From positions 1 to 33,128 of the forward strand of contig CAMWNG010000016.1 in assembly GCA_947175575.1 (NCBI GenBank): DNA of 33,128 bases. The letters are read 5' to 3'. Each line of letters begins with the position of its first letter. Position 1 is the stretch's first letter. The notes under the pieces are model-generated. The model was not told the DNA's origin. It worked only from the letters and a program-made list of their open reading frames with translations, and did no database searches. The position numbers and the translations under genes were made by a program. Below, one piece after another: positions 18,788 to 26,945 of this stretch. The stretch is from an uncultured Bacteroidales bacterium (lineage in GTDB: Bacteria; Bacteroidota; Bacteroidia; Bacteroidales; Muribaculaceae).

Positions 18788-18812
18788 GAAATTTTTCAAA
18801 AATTTTCAGACT

Positions 18813-19526
18813 TTACTTTTTCATGAATCTGTAGGCTGCCGCGGTGTGCGCTTCGGCCAATGCCTCTGAATAAGGAATATGCGCGTGTCTGGCATAAGCT
18901 TTCACAAGTTTGTACCAGAATCGTTCGTCTTCGGTGATGGTACGGAAATTCTTCATCAGTTTTCTACGGTCGGTGACATCAAATTCCATACGGTTGAGAT
19001 CTACCATGAAGAAGTCGTAACGGTTACGTTCGTCCAGGCGTCGCAGGAGATTGCCTTGTGAAAAGTCCTTGACCCAGACCCCTACGTCGTGCAATCGGGC
19101 TATGAGCGCACCAAGCTGATCGGCCAGACGGTCGATGTCTTCTCCCGGAAGGAACGACCGCATTTCATGAAAACCGGTAAGTTGCTGACTTACAAAATAG
19201 CTTTTTCCGAGCAGCGGGCCATGATGGATTTCCACGTAAGCCAGAGGTTCGGGTGTATTGAAACCCAGGTTTCGCAGGCGCAGGGAATTTTCATAACTCC
19301 GGCGTGCTTTGCTGTGACGCAGAGTAGTGTAGACCAATCGGTTTATTATATGAGGAATACGGAATGATTTTATGTTTATATCACGATCTTCATGACATAG
19401 TTTCACCACTCTGTTTCGTCCTTCGTATATGACTGTACAGCCGTCAGGAAGTTCACCTGTAAGGAGTGTGTCCACTACAGGTGCAACATCTTTGGCCCAG
19501 GGGGCTATGAGTTGTTTAACTTTCAT
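18813..19526 (-). CDS. Lipopolysaccharide kinase (InaA/KdkA/WaaP family)
   Basis: Probable kinase that phosphorylates a sugar of the LPS inner core (heptose or Kdo) at the cytoplasmic face of the inner membrane. The chain (237 aa) has a protein-kinase-like layout. IYEGRNRVVKL is the ATP-binding strand with its lysine. The catalytic loop is HDVGVWVKDFSQGNLL near residue 147, where D in KDFSQGN takes the place of the HxD aspartate. MVDLNRMEF near residue 173 matches the metal-binding DxG position. Neighbours are two glycosyltransferases (19516-20466, overlapping its start by 11 bases, and 20463-21221), which supports LPS core work. The phosphorylated sugar is not identifiable. Confidence 0.82.
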   Translation of the reverse strand: MKVKQLIAPWAKDVAPVVDTLLTGELPDGCTVIYEGRNRVVKLCHEDRDINIKSFRIPHIINRLVYTTLRHSKARRSYENSLRLRNLGFNTPEPLAYVEIHHGPLLGKSYFVSQQLTGFHEMRSFLPGEDIDRLADQLGALIARLHDVGVWVKDFSQGNLLRRLDERNRYDFFMVDLNRMEFDVTDRRKLMKNFRTITEDERFWYKLVKAYARHAHIPYSEALAEAHTAAAYRFMKK

Positions 19527-20466
19527 TATATACGGCTTTTATGGCATTATAGAAATGGTCGTAAGTGCCGGTGGATTCATAATGTTTGCGCCCGGCCAGA
19601 GCAGTTTTATCTATTTCCGTACGGTTGAAAACACGTGTTGAAAGTTCGGCAGGTTCAGCGGATATGAAAGCTGTGGCGGCGCAGTCAGCCATCAGACGGT
19701 TGTATGGAGTGTCTTCTCCCACGATTACATCGGCACATGCGAGTCGTTTCATAGGATCGAAGTCGTCACCGTGCCAGGTGATACGGGAATCTATCCCTGC
19801 GCTGCGTGTACGTCTTATAGGTCCCATAATGAATGATCCACGTCCTGTGCCGCAGACATCAAGAGTCCATTCGCGATCCTTTAAATCTTCAAGATTTTTC
19901 AACAGCTCCGGCAGCCTGCATCCTTTAGTCAACTGTCCTATGTAGAGGAGGCGTGTGATACCATCGGTTTGCGGTGTTTTTTCGAGATGTATATCAGGAA
20001 TTCCCGGAGCTACATAAATGGCTGATTCTATATCTTCTACAGGTTCTGGCGTATCCTTTGTAACTGCTGATACCATATTTATCGTCCTTCGCTCACATTC
20101 TTTGAATTTCGGAAGAAGTGAGGCATTAAGGAACGCAAGCACTGTCTTTATTTCCTGTTGACGGCCTGATAATCGGGCAGAGTTCAGGGCAAGACGGGCA
20201 TCTTTAGTTGTGAATACATGAATGATTGTAGGTCCGGATAATTCCCGCAGGACACCTGAAAGTTTTACAGGAGATAATACGTCCAAAGGTCCACCGTTAC
20301 CGATAGTTATCGGTTGCATATCCGAATATACTTCAGCCCGTGGATCTTTTTTACGTATGAAGACCTTGACTACATGTCCTTCGGCTCTGAGTGTGGATGC
20401 CAGAAAAGATGCGTAATCAGTCGCATAGTTTGAATATACACCCCCGGTCAGAAATATAATGTTCAT
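19516..20466 (-). CDS. GT-B fold glycosyltransferase
   Basis: A 316-residue sugar transferase. It begins MNIIFLTGGVYSNYATDYASF, a Rossmann-type N-terminal half. The donor domain starts LLYIGQLTKGCRLPELLKNL and has LDVCGTGRGSFIMGPIR and a CADVIVGEDTPYNRLMADC segment, with GEDTP where family 4 enzymes carry an acidic motif. The frame opens 33 bases earlier at 20499, but the ATG at 20466 overlaps the stop of the upstream GT2 gene by exactly 4 bases and gives the better N-terminus. It forms a unit with that GT2 gene and the downstream LPS kinase. Substrate unknown. Confidence 0.78.
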   Translation of the reverse strand: MNIIFLTGGVYSNYATDYASFLASTLRAEGHVVKVFIRKKDPRAEVYSDMQPITIGNGGPLDVLSPVKLSGVLRELSGPTIIHVFTTKDARLALNSARLSGRQQEIKTVLAFLNASLLPKFKECERRTINMVSAVTKDTPEPVEDIESAIYVAPGIPDIHLEKTPQTDGITRLLYIGQLTKGCRLPELLKNLEDLKDREWTLDVCGTGRGSFIMGPIRRTRSAGIDSRITWHGDDFDPMKRLACADVIVGEDTPYNRLMADCAATAFISAEPAELSTRVFNRTEIDKTALAGRKHYESTGTYDHFYNAIKAVYNES

Positions 20467-21221
20467 CGGGCAGAAATCATGTGTCGGGCCATACGCCATG
20501 CCTGATATGCGGTGGCTGCCCGGCGGCGCGCTATTTTCAATCCTGCTTTTCCGTCAAGCCATGCAGACTGTCCTATCATACATTTCATATAAGCCTTCAT
20601 TCCTTTCAAGGCAGGGGTAAGAAATCCTACCGATTGATGTGCTGCCGCGATAATCTGGGATTCCAGGGCTGCCAGTCTGTTTTCCTTACGATAAAATTCT
20701 TTGAGGGAAGCACAGCGGTAATGATGTATGGCTCCTTCAAGCGATGCAGGCATCACTCCGTCCGGATACGATATTTTGTCACTTACGTCGCGCAGGTTCC
20801 AGTTGGCGTAGCGTTTGTTGAACAGACGCACGTGTCTGGTAGGATTGAAACCGGAGTGTCCGAGCGGTTGACCGCAGAAATAGTTCTGCACTTCTATGTC
20901 GTACACCCTGTGTTTGAATCCTTCTTTTTTCATTTCGATGATGTGGGCGCGCAACTGTTCGTCGAGCACCTCATCGGCATCGATACTCAGAACATAGGAA
21001 TGGGTGGTGAGGCCTGTGGCAAACTGACGCTGCGACCCGAATCCGGCGAATTCGCGTCGTGTTACCTTGCATCCGTAGCGTTCGCATATCTCGACACTGC
21101 GGTCGGTGCTGTATGAATCCACCACCACGATCTCGTCGGCTACTCCCTGCAGCGCGTTGAGACAGCGGTCCAGATTTGCTTCTTCGTTACGGGTTATAAT
21201 GGTTGCAGAAATCAGTTCCAT
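20463..21221 (-). CDS. Family 2 glycosyltransferase, WaaE-like LPS core type
   Basis: A 252-residue GT2 enzyme, close in plan to the gene at 1132-1905. It starts LISATIITRNEEANLDRCLN, has EIVVVDSYSTDRSVEICERYG, a DxD in VLSIDADEVLDEQL near residue 90, and HVRLFNKRYANWNLRDVSDK, which is typical of WaaE/KdtX LPS-core transferases. The open frame begins at 21308, but a good promoter at 21242-21273 lies inside that extension, so the ATG at 21221 is the real start. It heads the GT2-GT-LPS kinase unit. The sugar transferred is unknown; WaaE enzymes move glucose onto core heptose. Confidence 0.87.
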   Translation of the reverse strand: MELISATIITRNEEANLDRCLNALQGVADEIVVVDSYSTDRSVEICERYGCKVTRREFAGFGSQRQFATGLTTHSYVLSIDADEVLDEQLRAHIIEMKKEGFKHRVYDIEVQNYFCGQPLGHSGFNPTRHVRLFNKRYANWNLRDVSDKISYPDGVMPASLEGAIHHYRCASLKEFYRKENRLAALESQIIAAAHQSVGFLTPALKGMKAYMKCMIGQSAWLDGKAGLKIARRRAATAYQAWRMARHMISAR

Positions 21222-21241
21222 GACCTTAGACAAAAGATGCG

Positions 21242-21273
21242 CAAAGTTAACAAATTTTTTTTGCCACGGCAAA
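21242..21273 (-). promoter_or_regulatory. Promoter of the GT2-GT-LPS kinase unit
   Basis: Minus strand: TTTG (21270-21273), 20 bases, TAACTTTG (21242-21249), matching the Bacteroidetes -33/-7 pattern. It lies between the hydrolase gene and the GT2 gene, so the latter is independently transcribed, and it fixes the GT2 start at 21221. Confidence 0.65.
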
Positions 21274-21304
21274 ACCCTCGCTTTATTTTTTTGAAGTTGA
21301 GTGG

Positions 21305-22012
21305 TCAATACCCTCTCAAGCGCAGGAAATCCTTGAATTTTTGTTCTATCACAGATCTTTCAGAGTCGGTGTAATAGAAATGTCCGGATGCCGGTAGAAA
21401 GGTCAGTTCAAAATTATTTTTGTTTATGAAAAATTCGTTGATAGAGGGTGCTATAAGTTCGTCCTTTCCGGAAATGAATACCCACGACGGTATATTGATA
21501 TTCTCTATCAAGGGTCTCACATGTCTTATTTCCTTGAATAATTCCAAAACCCGGCGCGGCCAGCCGTAATAATGGAATAAATTCAGATCCACAGCTATTC
21601 CGTAGGCTTCTTTGGCAGCGGCAGCCACAACGTCTGATTCAGTTAATCCCAGGAATGCTTTAGTTGATTTTTTCAAAAGCCGGGATGTCACACGTATGCG
21701 CAATGCAGGATTTAAAAGAAACAATGCCTCGCAACGTCCGCGACAGGCATTATCAAGCGCGAACAGTCCGCCCATCGAATGTGCCACAATCGCCACCCTT
21801 CCGTAGCGTTCGAGCAGTTGGTCTACCGCTTCATTTATCTGGTCTTTCCATTGTGTCATGGAAGCCTTTGAAAAATCAAGGGCGTCGCCACCGTGCCCTC
21901 TCAGAGTGATGTTCATGACAGGACATTGCGACGGAACATATGGTTTCAGAAAGTCAAAAATATGAATATTGCCCGTGAATCCATGGACAAACAGCAAAGC
22001 ACATTTTTTCAT
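21305..22012 (-). CDS. Alpha/beta hydrolase (serine lipase/esterase type)
   Basis: Cytosolic hydrolase with the usual catalytic triad. CALLFVHGFTGN supplies the oxyanion loop (HGFTGN), VAIVAHSMGGLFAL is the G-x-S-x-G nucleophile elbow, KDELIAP carries the acid, and PASGHFYYTD carries the catalytic histidine near the C-terminus. The plan resembles carboxylesterase Est30 or monoacylglycerol lipases. Candidate starts are 22033 and 22012. The promoter at 22037-22067 ends only 3 bases before 22033, so 22012 (MKKCALLFVHGF), with GAACAGGAA just before it, is preferred; that gives 235 aa, normal for the group. Substrate unknown. Confidence 0.83.
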   Translation of the reverse strand: MKKCALLFVHGFTGNIHIFDFLKPYVPSQCPVMNITLRGHGGDALDFSKASMTQWKDQINEAVDQLLERYGRVAIVAHSMGGLFALDNACRGRCEALFLLNPALRIRVTSRLLKKSTKAFLGLTESDVVAAAAKEAYGIAVDLNLFHYYGWPRRVLELFKEIRHVRPLIENINIPSWVFISGKDELIAPSINEFFINKNNFELTFLPASGHFYYTDSERSVIEQKFKDFLRLRGY

Positions 22013-22036
22013 TTCCTGTTCAGAAAAATTCATAGA

Positions 22037-22067
22037 CAAAATTACATCAAATTTTTTTGATTGGCAA
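22037..22067 (-). promoter_or_regulatory. Promoter of the alpha/beta hydrolase gene
   Basis: Minus strand: TTG (22065-22067), 20 bases, TAATTTTG (22037-22044). Transcription would start near 22031, which makes the ATG at 22033 unlikely and supports the start at 22012. Confidence 0.6.
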
Positions 22068-22122
22068 TAGAAAAAAATCGCACAATCGGTCCGATTGTCG
22101 TCTACGCCCTCCTCTGATGTAT

Positions 22123-22130
22123 TATCTTTG
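22123..22130 (+). promoter_or_regulatory. -7 element before the 168-residue protein gene
   Basis: TATCTTTG fits TAnnTTTG and lies 48 bases before the ATG at 22179. The nearest TTG (22095-22097) is 25 bases upstream, longer than the usual 19-21, so the promoter is weakly supported. It is divergent from the hydrolase promoter. Confidence 0.4.
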
Positions 22131-22178
22131 TACCGGAATTCCACAACACTCCAAACAAATCCATTAGAAAAAAGCATT

Positions 22179-22685
22179 ATGAAAAATTCCAAACTCACTC
22201 TTCAGCCCCTCTGGATCAACCACATCGAACGCTTTCCCGAACGCATGCGCCCACGGCTCTACGGCGCCCTCATCGCCTTCCTTCTCCACGGCACTCCTAT
22301 TTCCGAAAAACTATTGCCATATCTGGGCATACTCCTCGACCTGATGGAGGAAGAAAAGGGTGATGTTCATGATAAGACTGAGAATGAACTTGTCTCTGAT
22401 TCCTCTGAATGTCTTCCCACACTTATCTCTGATATTCCGGCGGAAGAACTCGAATACCTGCGTACGTATACAACAGATTGTGCGCAGCGCTACTGTGACA
22501 AATTCAATATCGGCCGCGAAACATTCGAGACCACTGTGCGAAATATCTTCGATCACTGGCAGAAACCACACGGCACCGGAAGTGCGATACGCCATAAGGA
22601 TGAGGATGATTTCTGGCAGCACATGAGCAGTGCGGTTTACTACGAATTTACTGTTACACAGCGTATTGTTCCAAAGGAAGGGTAA
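22179..22685 (+). CDS. Uncharacterised 168-residue protein
   Basis: Not recognised with certainty. The frame opens at 22095, but that extension contains the -7 element, so the ATG at 22179 (MKNSKLTLQPLWINHIERFP) is chosen. The first 50 residues (IERFPERMRPRLYGALIAFLLHG) resemble the helical start of small Bacteroidales proteins that recur in phage or conjugative DNA. A middle stretch rich in D and E (EEEKGDVHDKTENELVSD) looks like a linker. The second half is helical with aromatic residues (CDKFNIGRETFETTVRNIFD, DEDDFWQHMSSAVYYEF). No signal peptide or membrane segment. It stands alone between a divergent hydrolase gene and the Na/Pi gene, which has its own promoter. Confidence 0.65.
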   Translation: MKNSKLTLQPLWINHIERFPERMRPRLYGALIAFLLHGTPISEKLLPYLGILLDLMEEEKGDVHDKTENELVSDSSECLPTLISDIPAEELEYLRTYTTDCAQRYCDKFNIGRETFETTVRNIFDHWQKPHGTGSAIRHKDEDDFWQHMSSAVYYEFTVTQRIVPKEG

Positions 22686-22744
22686 TAAATTAAGCAGCCG
22701 TTTTGCAAGGCGGTTTGTCTCCCGAAAAAAATATTGAAAAGATG

Positions 22745-22774
22745 TTGTCGTGTGCAAAAATATTTATACCTTTG
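22745..22774 (+). promoter_or_regulatory. Promoter of the Na/Pi cotransporter-rsmA-mgtE unit
   Basis: TTG (22745-22747), 19 bases, TACCTTTG (22767-22774) matches the Bacteroidetes consensus. The ATG at 22800 is 25 bases downstream. No Pho-box-like direct repeat is evident. Confidence 0.65.
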
Positions 22775-22799
22775 CAACGTCTAACGACTACCCCGCATT

Positions 22800-24617
22800 A
22801 TGAACTACTCGATTCTTGACTTCCTTGGCCTGCTCGGTGCCGTCGGATTGTTCCTCTACGGCATGAAAGTGATGAGCGAAGGCCTTCAGAAAGCCGCCGG
22901 CGACCGCCTGCGCAACATTCTTTCAGCAATGACCCGCAACCGGTTTACCGGACTTCTGACTGGTTGCGCGATCACCGCTCTTATTCAGTCATCTTCGGCG
23001 TCTACCGTAATGGTGGTGAGCTTTGTGAACGCCGGTCTGATGACATTGGCGCAGTCGATGGCAGTGATTTTCGGTGCTAATGTAGGTACAACCTTTACTG
23101 CATGGATCATCGCGCTGTTCGGTTTCAAGGTTGATGTGTCTGTGGCCGTATTGCCGCTTATCGCCCTGGCCGTAGTGCTTCTTTTCACGAATGGGTCAAA
23201 GACGAAGAGCATAGGCGAATTTCTCATAGGTTTCGCTTTCCTGTTCATGGGCCTGAATATGATTTCGGATTATGTTCCCGATCTTCAGAATAATCCGGAA
23301 ATGTTCGCTGTTCTGCGTTCTTATGCTTCCATGGGCATAGGTTCCATTCTGCTTTTCGCTTTTGTCGGCATGATTCTGACAGCCATAATTCAGTCCTCGG
23401 CGGCTACATTCGCCATCGTGCTTATTATGTGTACGAAAGGATGGATCACCTTTGATCTGGCCTGCGCTGTGGTGCTCGGTTCAAATATAGGTACCACAGT
23501 AACACCTCTGTTAGCCTCCATGAGCGGTAATGTAGCCGCAAAACGTACAGCGATGAGCCATTTGCTTTTCAATCTGCTCGGTACGGTGTGGTGTCTGGCG
23601 GTGTTCGTTCCGTTCGCATCCATGAACGCATGGCTTACGGAACTGATAGGTCAGGGTAATCCGGAAAGTCTATACGGTTTTGTAAACGAAATTGAGCGTA
23701 CAAGGCCTGAAATATATAATCATCTGTTTGATAATTCGCTGCCTGCCGGCCATGATGTGGTGGCTCAGATAGCCAAGATGCAGATGAGCGTGTCATTCGG
23801 ACTTTCAGTTTTCCACACCACTTTCAACATCGTGAACGTGTGCATCATGATATGGTTCACCAACGTGTATGTCAAGATTGTGGAATGGCTTATTCCTTCT
23901 AAAAAGAACGATGAGGAATTCACTCTCAAATTCATTTCCCGCGGTCTGCTCAATGCTTCTGAACTCAATATTGCGCAAGCTGAAAAAGAGATTTCAGTCT
24001 ATGCCGAACGTGTTTACCGCATGGTTGGTATGGCGCAGCAGCTCATTCATACGAAAGAAAAGAGCGAGGAATTCAATAAGCTTTATTCACGACTCGAGAA
24101 ATACGAGGATATATCCGACCGTATGGAACTTGAGATCGCCCGCTATCTCAATCAGTGTGCCGAAGGCCGTCTGTCAAATCAAGGTAAGGCACGATTGTCG
24201 GCCATGCTGGGCATAATCAGCGAGATAGAGAGTATCGCGGACTGTTGCTCGGGTATCGGAAAGATACTCAACCGCAAGATCGAGTCGAACGCGGAATTCA
24301 CTGAAGAGATCTACCACAACATCGACACGATGTATAAGTATATCGATGAGGCCATGATTATGATGATTGAAGAACTTTCCGACCTCGAGAACGTGTCGGA
24401 ACGTCCTCTCATAGCTTCCTACAACAAGGAACGCGAGATCAACAACATGCGCAATGCCCTCCGCTCCCAGAATATTGCGAATATCAACGACGGCAAGTAT
24501 GCATATCAGGCCGGTATTTACTATATGGATATAATTTCCGACCTTGAACGCACCGGTGACTATATCATAAATGTGGTCGATACGATAAAAGACAAATTCC
24601 GTGTTCCCGGTAAATAA
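22800..24617 (+). CDS. Na+/phosphate cotransporter with C-terminal PhoU-like domain
   Basis: Inner-membrane carrier of the NptA/SLC34 type, 605 aa. The transporter half (residues 1-360) has the two inverted-repeat signatures: LIQSSSASTVMVVSFVNAG at about 62-80 and IIQSSAATFAIVLIMCTKG near 197. Each is followed by a GAN/GSN-x-GTT motif (FGANVGTTFTA and LGSNIGTTVTP). The second half, about residues 385-600, is helical and PhoU-like (AEKEISVYAERVYRMVGMAQ, LERTGDYIINVVDTIKDK). PhoU fusions are common in bacterial members and probably regulate uptake. First gene of a plus-strand unit with rsmA 16 bases downstream. Phosphate as substrate is inferred from the family. Confidence 0.92.
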   Translation: MNYSILDFLGLLGAVGLFLYGMKVMSEGLQKAAGDRLRNILSAMTRNRFTGLLTGCAITALIQSSSASTVMVVSFVNAGLMTLAQSMAVIFGANVGTTFTAWIIALFGFKVDVSVAVLPLIALAVVLLFTNGSKTKSIGEFLIGFAFLFMGLNMISDYVPDLQNNPEMFAVLRSYASMGIGSILLFAFVGMILTAIIQSSAATFAIVLIMCTKGWITFDLACAVVLGSNIGTTVTPLLASMSGNVAAKRTAMSHLLFNLLGTVWCLAVFVPFASMNAWLTELIGQGNPESLYGFVNEIERTRPEIYNHLFDNSLPAGHDVVAQIAKMQMSVSFGLSVFHTTFNIVNVCIMIWFTNVYVKIVEWLIPSKKNDEEFTLKFISRGLLNASELNIAQAEKEISVYAERVYRMVGMAQQLIHTKEKSEEFNKLYSRLEKYEDISDRMELEIARYLNQCAEGRLSNQGKARLSAMLGIISEIESIADCCSGIGKILNRKIESNAEFTEEIYHNIDTMYKYIDEAMIMMIEELSDLENVSERPLIASYNKEREINNMRNALRSQNIANINDGKYAYQAGIYYMDIISDLERTGDYIINVVDTIKDKFRVPGK

Positions 24618-24633
24618 TCTTATACGATAAAAA

Positions 24634-25422
24634 ATGGCTCCTGTACGTCCAAAGAAGTCACTCGGACAGCATTTTCTCACTGATCTCGGTGTGGCCCGGC
24701 GAATAGCGGCGGTCATCGATGACTGCCCTGGCTTGCCTGTTGTGGAAGTGGGACCCGGTACAGGAGTGCTCACACAGTTTTTGCTCGAGGCCGGACGGGA
24801 TCTCACCGTGGTTGAACTCGATCATGAGAGTGTGGAATATCTTCAGGCTGGAAATGTAGCCGGATTAAAACCTGAACGTATAGTCGAAGCTGATTTTCTG
24901 AAACTTGACCTTCCCGCTCTGACCGATGGACGCAAGATGTGCCTTATAGGAAATTATCCCTATAATATCTCGTCGCAGATTTTTTTCAAGGTGCTGGATT
25001 GCCATGACACTGTGGAAGAGTGTGCCGGAATGTTGCAACGCGAGGTTGCCGAACGCATCTGTGCCCCGGAAGGTTCCAAAACAAGAGGAATTCTGAGCGT
25101 GCTGCTTCAGGTGTGGTACTCTTGTGAGTATCTTTTCACAGTGTCGGAGGGCGTGTTCAATCCGCCTCCGAAGGTCAAGAGCGGAGTAATTCGGCTGCGT
25201 CGCAACGATGTGACCGATCCGGGCTGCGATTTCACCCTTATGCGGCTCGTGGTAAAGACAACATTCGGTCAGCGCCGCAAGACAATCCGTAATTCAGCCC
25301 GTTCGTTGCTCCGTCCGGGAGCCGTGTTCCCTGCCGAATGTCCTCTCGGAGCGATGCGTCCCGAGCAACTCACGGTGGCACAATTCGTTGAACTCACAAA
25401 TATAATAGCCGCACACAGATGA
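24634..25422 (+). CDS. rsmA: 16S rRNA (adenine1518/1519-N6) dimethyltransferase
   Basis: KsgA/RsmA dimethylates two adjacent adenines in the helix 45 loop of 16S rRNA late in 30S assembly. KKSLGQHFLTD at residues 7-17 is the N-terminal clamp. SAM motif I is VVEVGPGTGVLTQF at 36-49, the catalytic motif is GNYPYNISSQIFFK near residue 106, and VFNPPPKVKSGVIRL follows. NYPY replaces the usual NLPY, which keeps the catalytic N-x-P-Y pattern. Length 262 aa is standard. It starts 16 bases after the Na/Pi gene, and its stop overlaps the mgtE start by 4 bases (ATGA). Confidence 0.96.
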   Translation: MAPVRPKKSLGQHFLTDLGVARRIAAVIDDCPGLPVVEVGPGTGVLTQFLLEAGRDLTVVELDHESVEYLQAGNVAGLKPERIVEADFLKLDLPALTDGRKMCLIGNYPYNISSQIFFKVLDCHDTVEECAGMLQREVAERICAPEGSKTRGILSVLLQVWYSCEYLFTVSEGVFNPPPKVKSGVIRLRRNDVTDPGCDFTLMRLVVKTTFGQRRKTIRNSARSLLRPGAVFPAECPLGAMRPEQLTVAQFVELTNIIAAHR

Positions 25423-26786
25423 AAGATTTTACTCCGGAATATCTTGAACACATGCGCGGCGTTATAAAAGCGCACGACGCCGAGCAGGCCAGAGAACTGC
25501 TGCAGGACCTTCACCCAGCCGACATCGCCGAGCTTTACCAGAGTCTTGAACTCGAGGAAGCCGAATTCCTTTACGAACTTCTGGACGAGGAGACAGCCGC
25601 CGATGTGCTCATGGAGCTGGACGAGGATGACCGTCTCAAACTCCTGGAGGACATGCCTTCCGAGGAGATTGCCAAACAGATCGAACACCTCGATACGGAC
25701 GATGCCGTGGATATCATCCAGCAACTTGACCGCGAAGAGCGCGACGAGGTGCTGTCTCACATCGACGACGTGGAACAGGCAGGCGACATCATTGACCTGC
25801 TGAAATATGACGAAGACACCGCCGGCGGTCTTATGGGCACGGAGATGATCGTGGTGAACGAGAACATGTCCATGCCGGAGTGTATCAAGGAAATGCGTAT
25901 GCAGGCCGAGGAAATTGACGAGATATATTATGTTTATGTCGTCGATGATGACCAGAAGCTTTGCGGTATTTTTCCGTTACAGAAGATGATAACTCATCCA
26001 TCTGTGTCGAAAATCAAGCATGTGATGGATACCGATCCGGTGTCGGTCAAGGCTGATACTCCAATCGACGAAGTGGCTCTTGATTTCGAGAAATATGACC
26101 TCGTGGCCATGCCCGTCGTGGACAGCATCGGGCGTCTTCTGGGTCGTATTACGGTCGATGACGTCATGGACCAGGTGCGTGAGTCTTCTGAACGCGACTA
26201 TCAGCTGGCATCAGGTCTGTCGAGCGATGTCGATGCTGACGACTCTATTCTGGCGCAGACCAAGGCTCGTATTCCCTGGCTTCTTATAGGCATTGCTTCA
26301 GGTATTCTCGCCTCTATAATACTCGGAGGTTTTGAGGATCAGCTGCATGCTGTCACAGCTCTCGCACTCTTTATTCCGATCATAGGCGGTACGGGCGGTA
26401 ATGTTGGTGTGCAGGCGTCCGCTATCGTGGTACAAGGTCTGGCGAACGGCTCGCTGAATATCGGACAGTTCACCAAGCAACTCGGCCGCGAGTTGCTTAT
26501 AGGCCTGCTGAACGCTTCGGTGCTATCGGGAGTGATATTGTGCTACAATCTCATCGTTCTGCCCGGACAACTGGCTGTGACGCTCTCTGTGGCATGTTCG
26601 CTATTCGTGGTGGTGCTCTTCGCCACACTTTTAGGGACATTTGTACCTCTTACTCTGGAGAAGCTTAAAATCAATCCGGCTCTGGCCACCGGCCCGTTCA
26701 TTCAGATTTCGAACGACATTATGGGCCTGCTCATCTATGTCTGGGTTTCCGGTTTATTCCTCAGCCTGTTTGCTCCTGGAATCTGA
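25419..26786 (+). CDS. mgtE: Magnesium transporter MgtE
   Basis: Mg2+ channel of the inner membrane, 455 aa, with the full three-part plan. Residues 1-130 are the acidic superhelical N domain (LHPADIAELYQSLELEEAEF and repeated L-x-D-D steps). About 135-255 is a pair of CBS domains (GGLMGTEMIVVNENMS, VKADTPIDEVALDFEKYDLVAMPVVD, GRITVDDVMDQ). About 275-455 holds five membrane helices with GGTGGNVGVQASAIVVQGLA and the pore-lining aspartate in SNDIMGLLIYV. The cytosolic domains sense Mg2+ and close the pore. Its first codon overlaps the rsmA stop. It ends just left of the repeat copy at 26829. Confidence 0.95.
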   Translation: MKDFTPEYLEHMRGVIKAHDAEQARELLQDLHPADIAELYQSLELEEAEFLYELLDEETAADVLMELDEDDRLKLLEDMPSEEIAKQIEHLDTDDAVDIIQQLDREERDEVLSHIDDVEQAGDIIDLLKYDEDTAGGLMGTEMIVVNENMSMPECIKEMRMQAEEIDEIYYVYVVDDDQKLCGIFPLQKMITHPSVSKIKHVMDTDPVSVKADTPIDEVALDFEKYDLVAMPVVDSIGRLLGRITVDDVMDQVRESSERDYQLASGLSSDVDADDSILAQTKARIPWLLIGIASGILASIILGGFEDQLHAVTALALFIPIIGGTGGNVGVQASAIVVQGLANGSLNIGQFTKQLGRELLIGLLNASVLSGVILCYNLIVLPGQLAVTLSVACSLFVVVLFATLLGTFVPLTLEKLKINPALATGPFIQISNDIMGLLIYVWVSGLFLSLFAPGI

Positions 26787-26824
26787 TTACATCGCCTAAA
26801 ATCTAATTTGAATTAGACGCGCTA

Positions 26825-26866
26825 CAACAGTCTTATTTCAACAGTTTTGTCAAAATAAGACTGTTG
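26825..26866. repeat. 14-bp inverted repeat between convergent mgtE and the ATPase gene
   Basis: CAACAGTCTTATTT (26825-26838) pairs with AAATAAGACTGTTG (26853-26866). It could act as a two-way terminator for the convergent genes; it is also the palindrome shared with the copy at 28390, where only 10 bp of each arm are kept. Confidence 0.6.
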
Positions 26867-26945
26867 CAACCATACTTATTTTTACATTTTTGTCAAAATA
26901 AGCTCGTTTGACCCGTTTTTACGTGCTTATTTTACGCTTTGGATA
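26829..26945. repeat. 117-bp direct repeat, copy A
   Basis: Aligned by eye to 28390-28506 over 117 bases with 7 differences and no gaps. It includes the last 19 bases of the ATPase gene (IQSVK and stop). It also has two successive 28-base units of the form CTTATTT-N14-AAATAAG (starting near 26832 and 26875) and a further CTTATTTTACGC half-unit near 26926. The boundary at 26945 lies inside the ATPase coding sequence. Confidence 0.85.

Larger units (their letters stand above)
18270..18812. other. Gene-free A/T-rich region with clustered DnaA-box-like 9-mers (candidate oriC)
   Basis: No open frame here looks coding. Within one mismatch of TTATNCACA I find TTATCAACA (18459-18467), the inverse TGTTTATAA (18471-18479), TTATACACT (18606-18614), TTTTCCACA (18627-18635) and TTATGAACA (18639-18647). 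A/T-rich blocks lie at 18290-18340 and 18485-18510, where unwinding could start. To the left all genes run away from this region. The region must also contain the nadA promoter, which I could not place with confidence. Origin function is inference. Confidence 0.4.

Noticed and set aside
18270-18812. Riboswitch or small RNA upstream of nadA
   Set aside because: I could not fold a conserved aptamer; the two clear hairpins lie far from the nadA start and near the neighbouring gene's 3' end.
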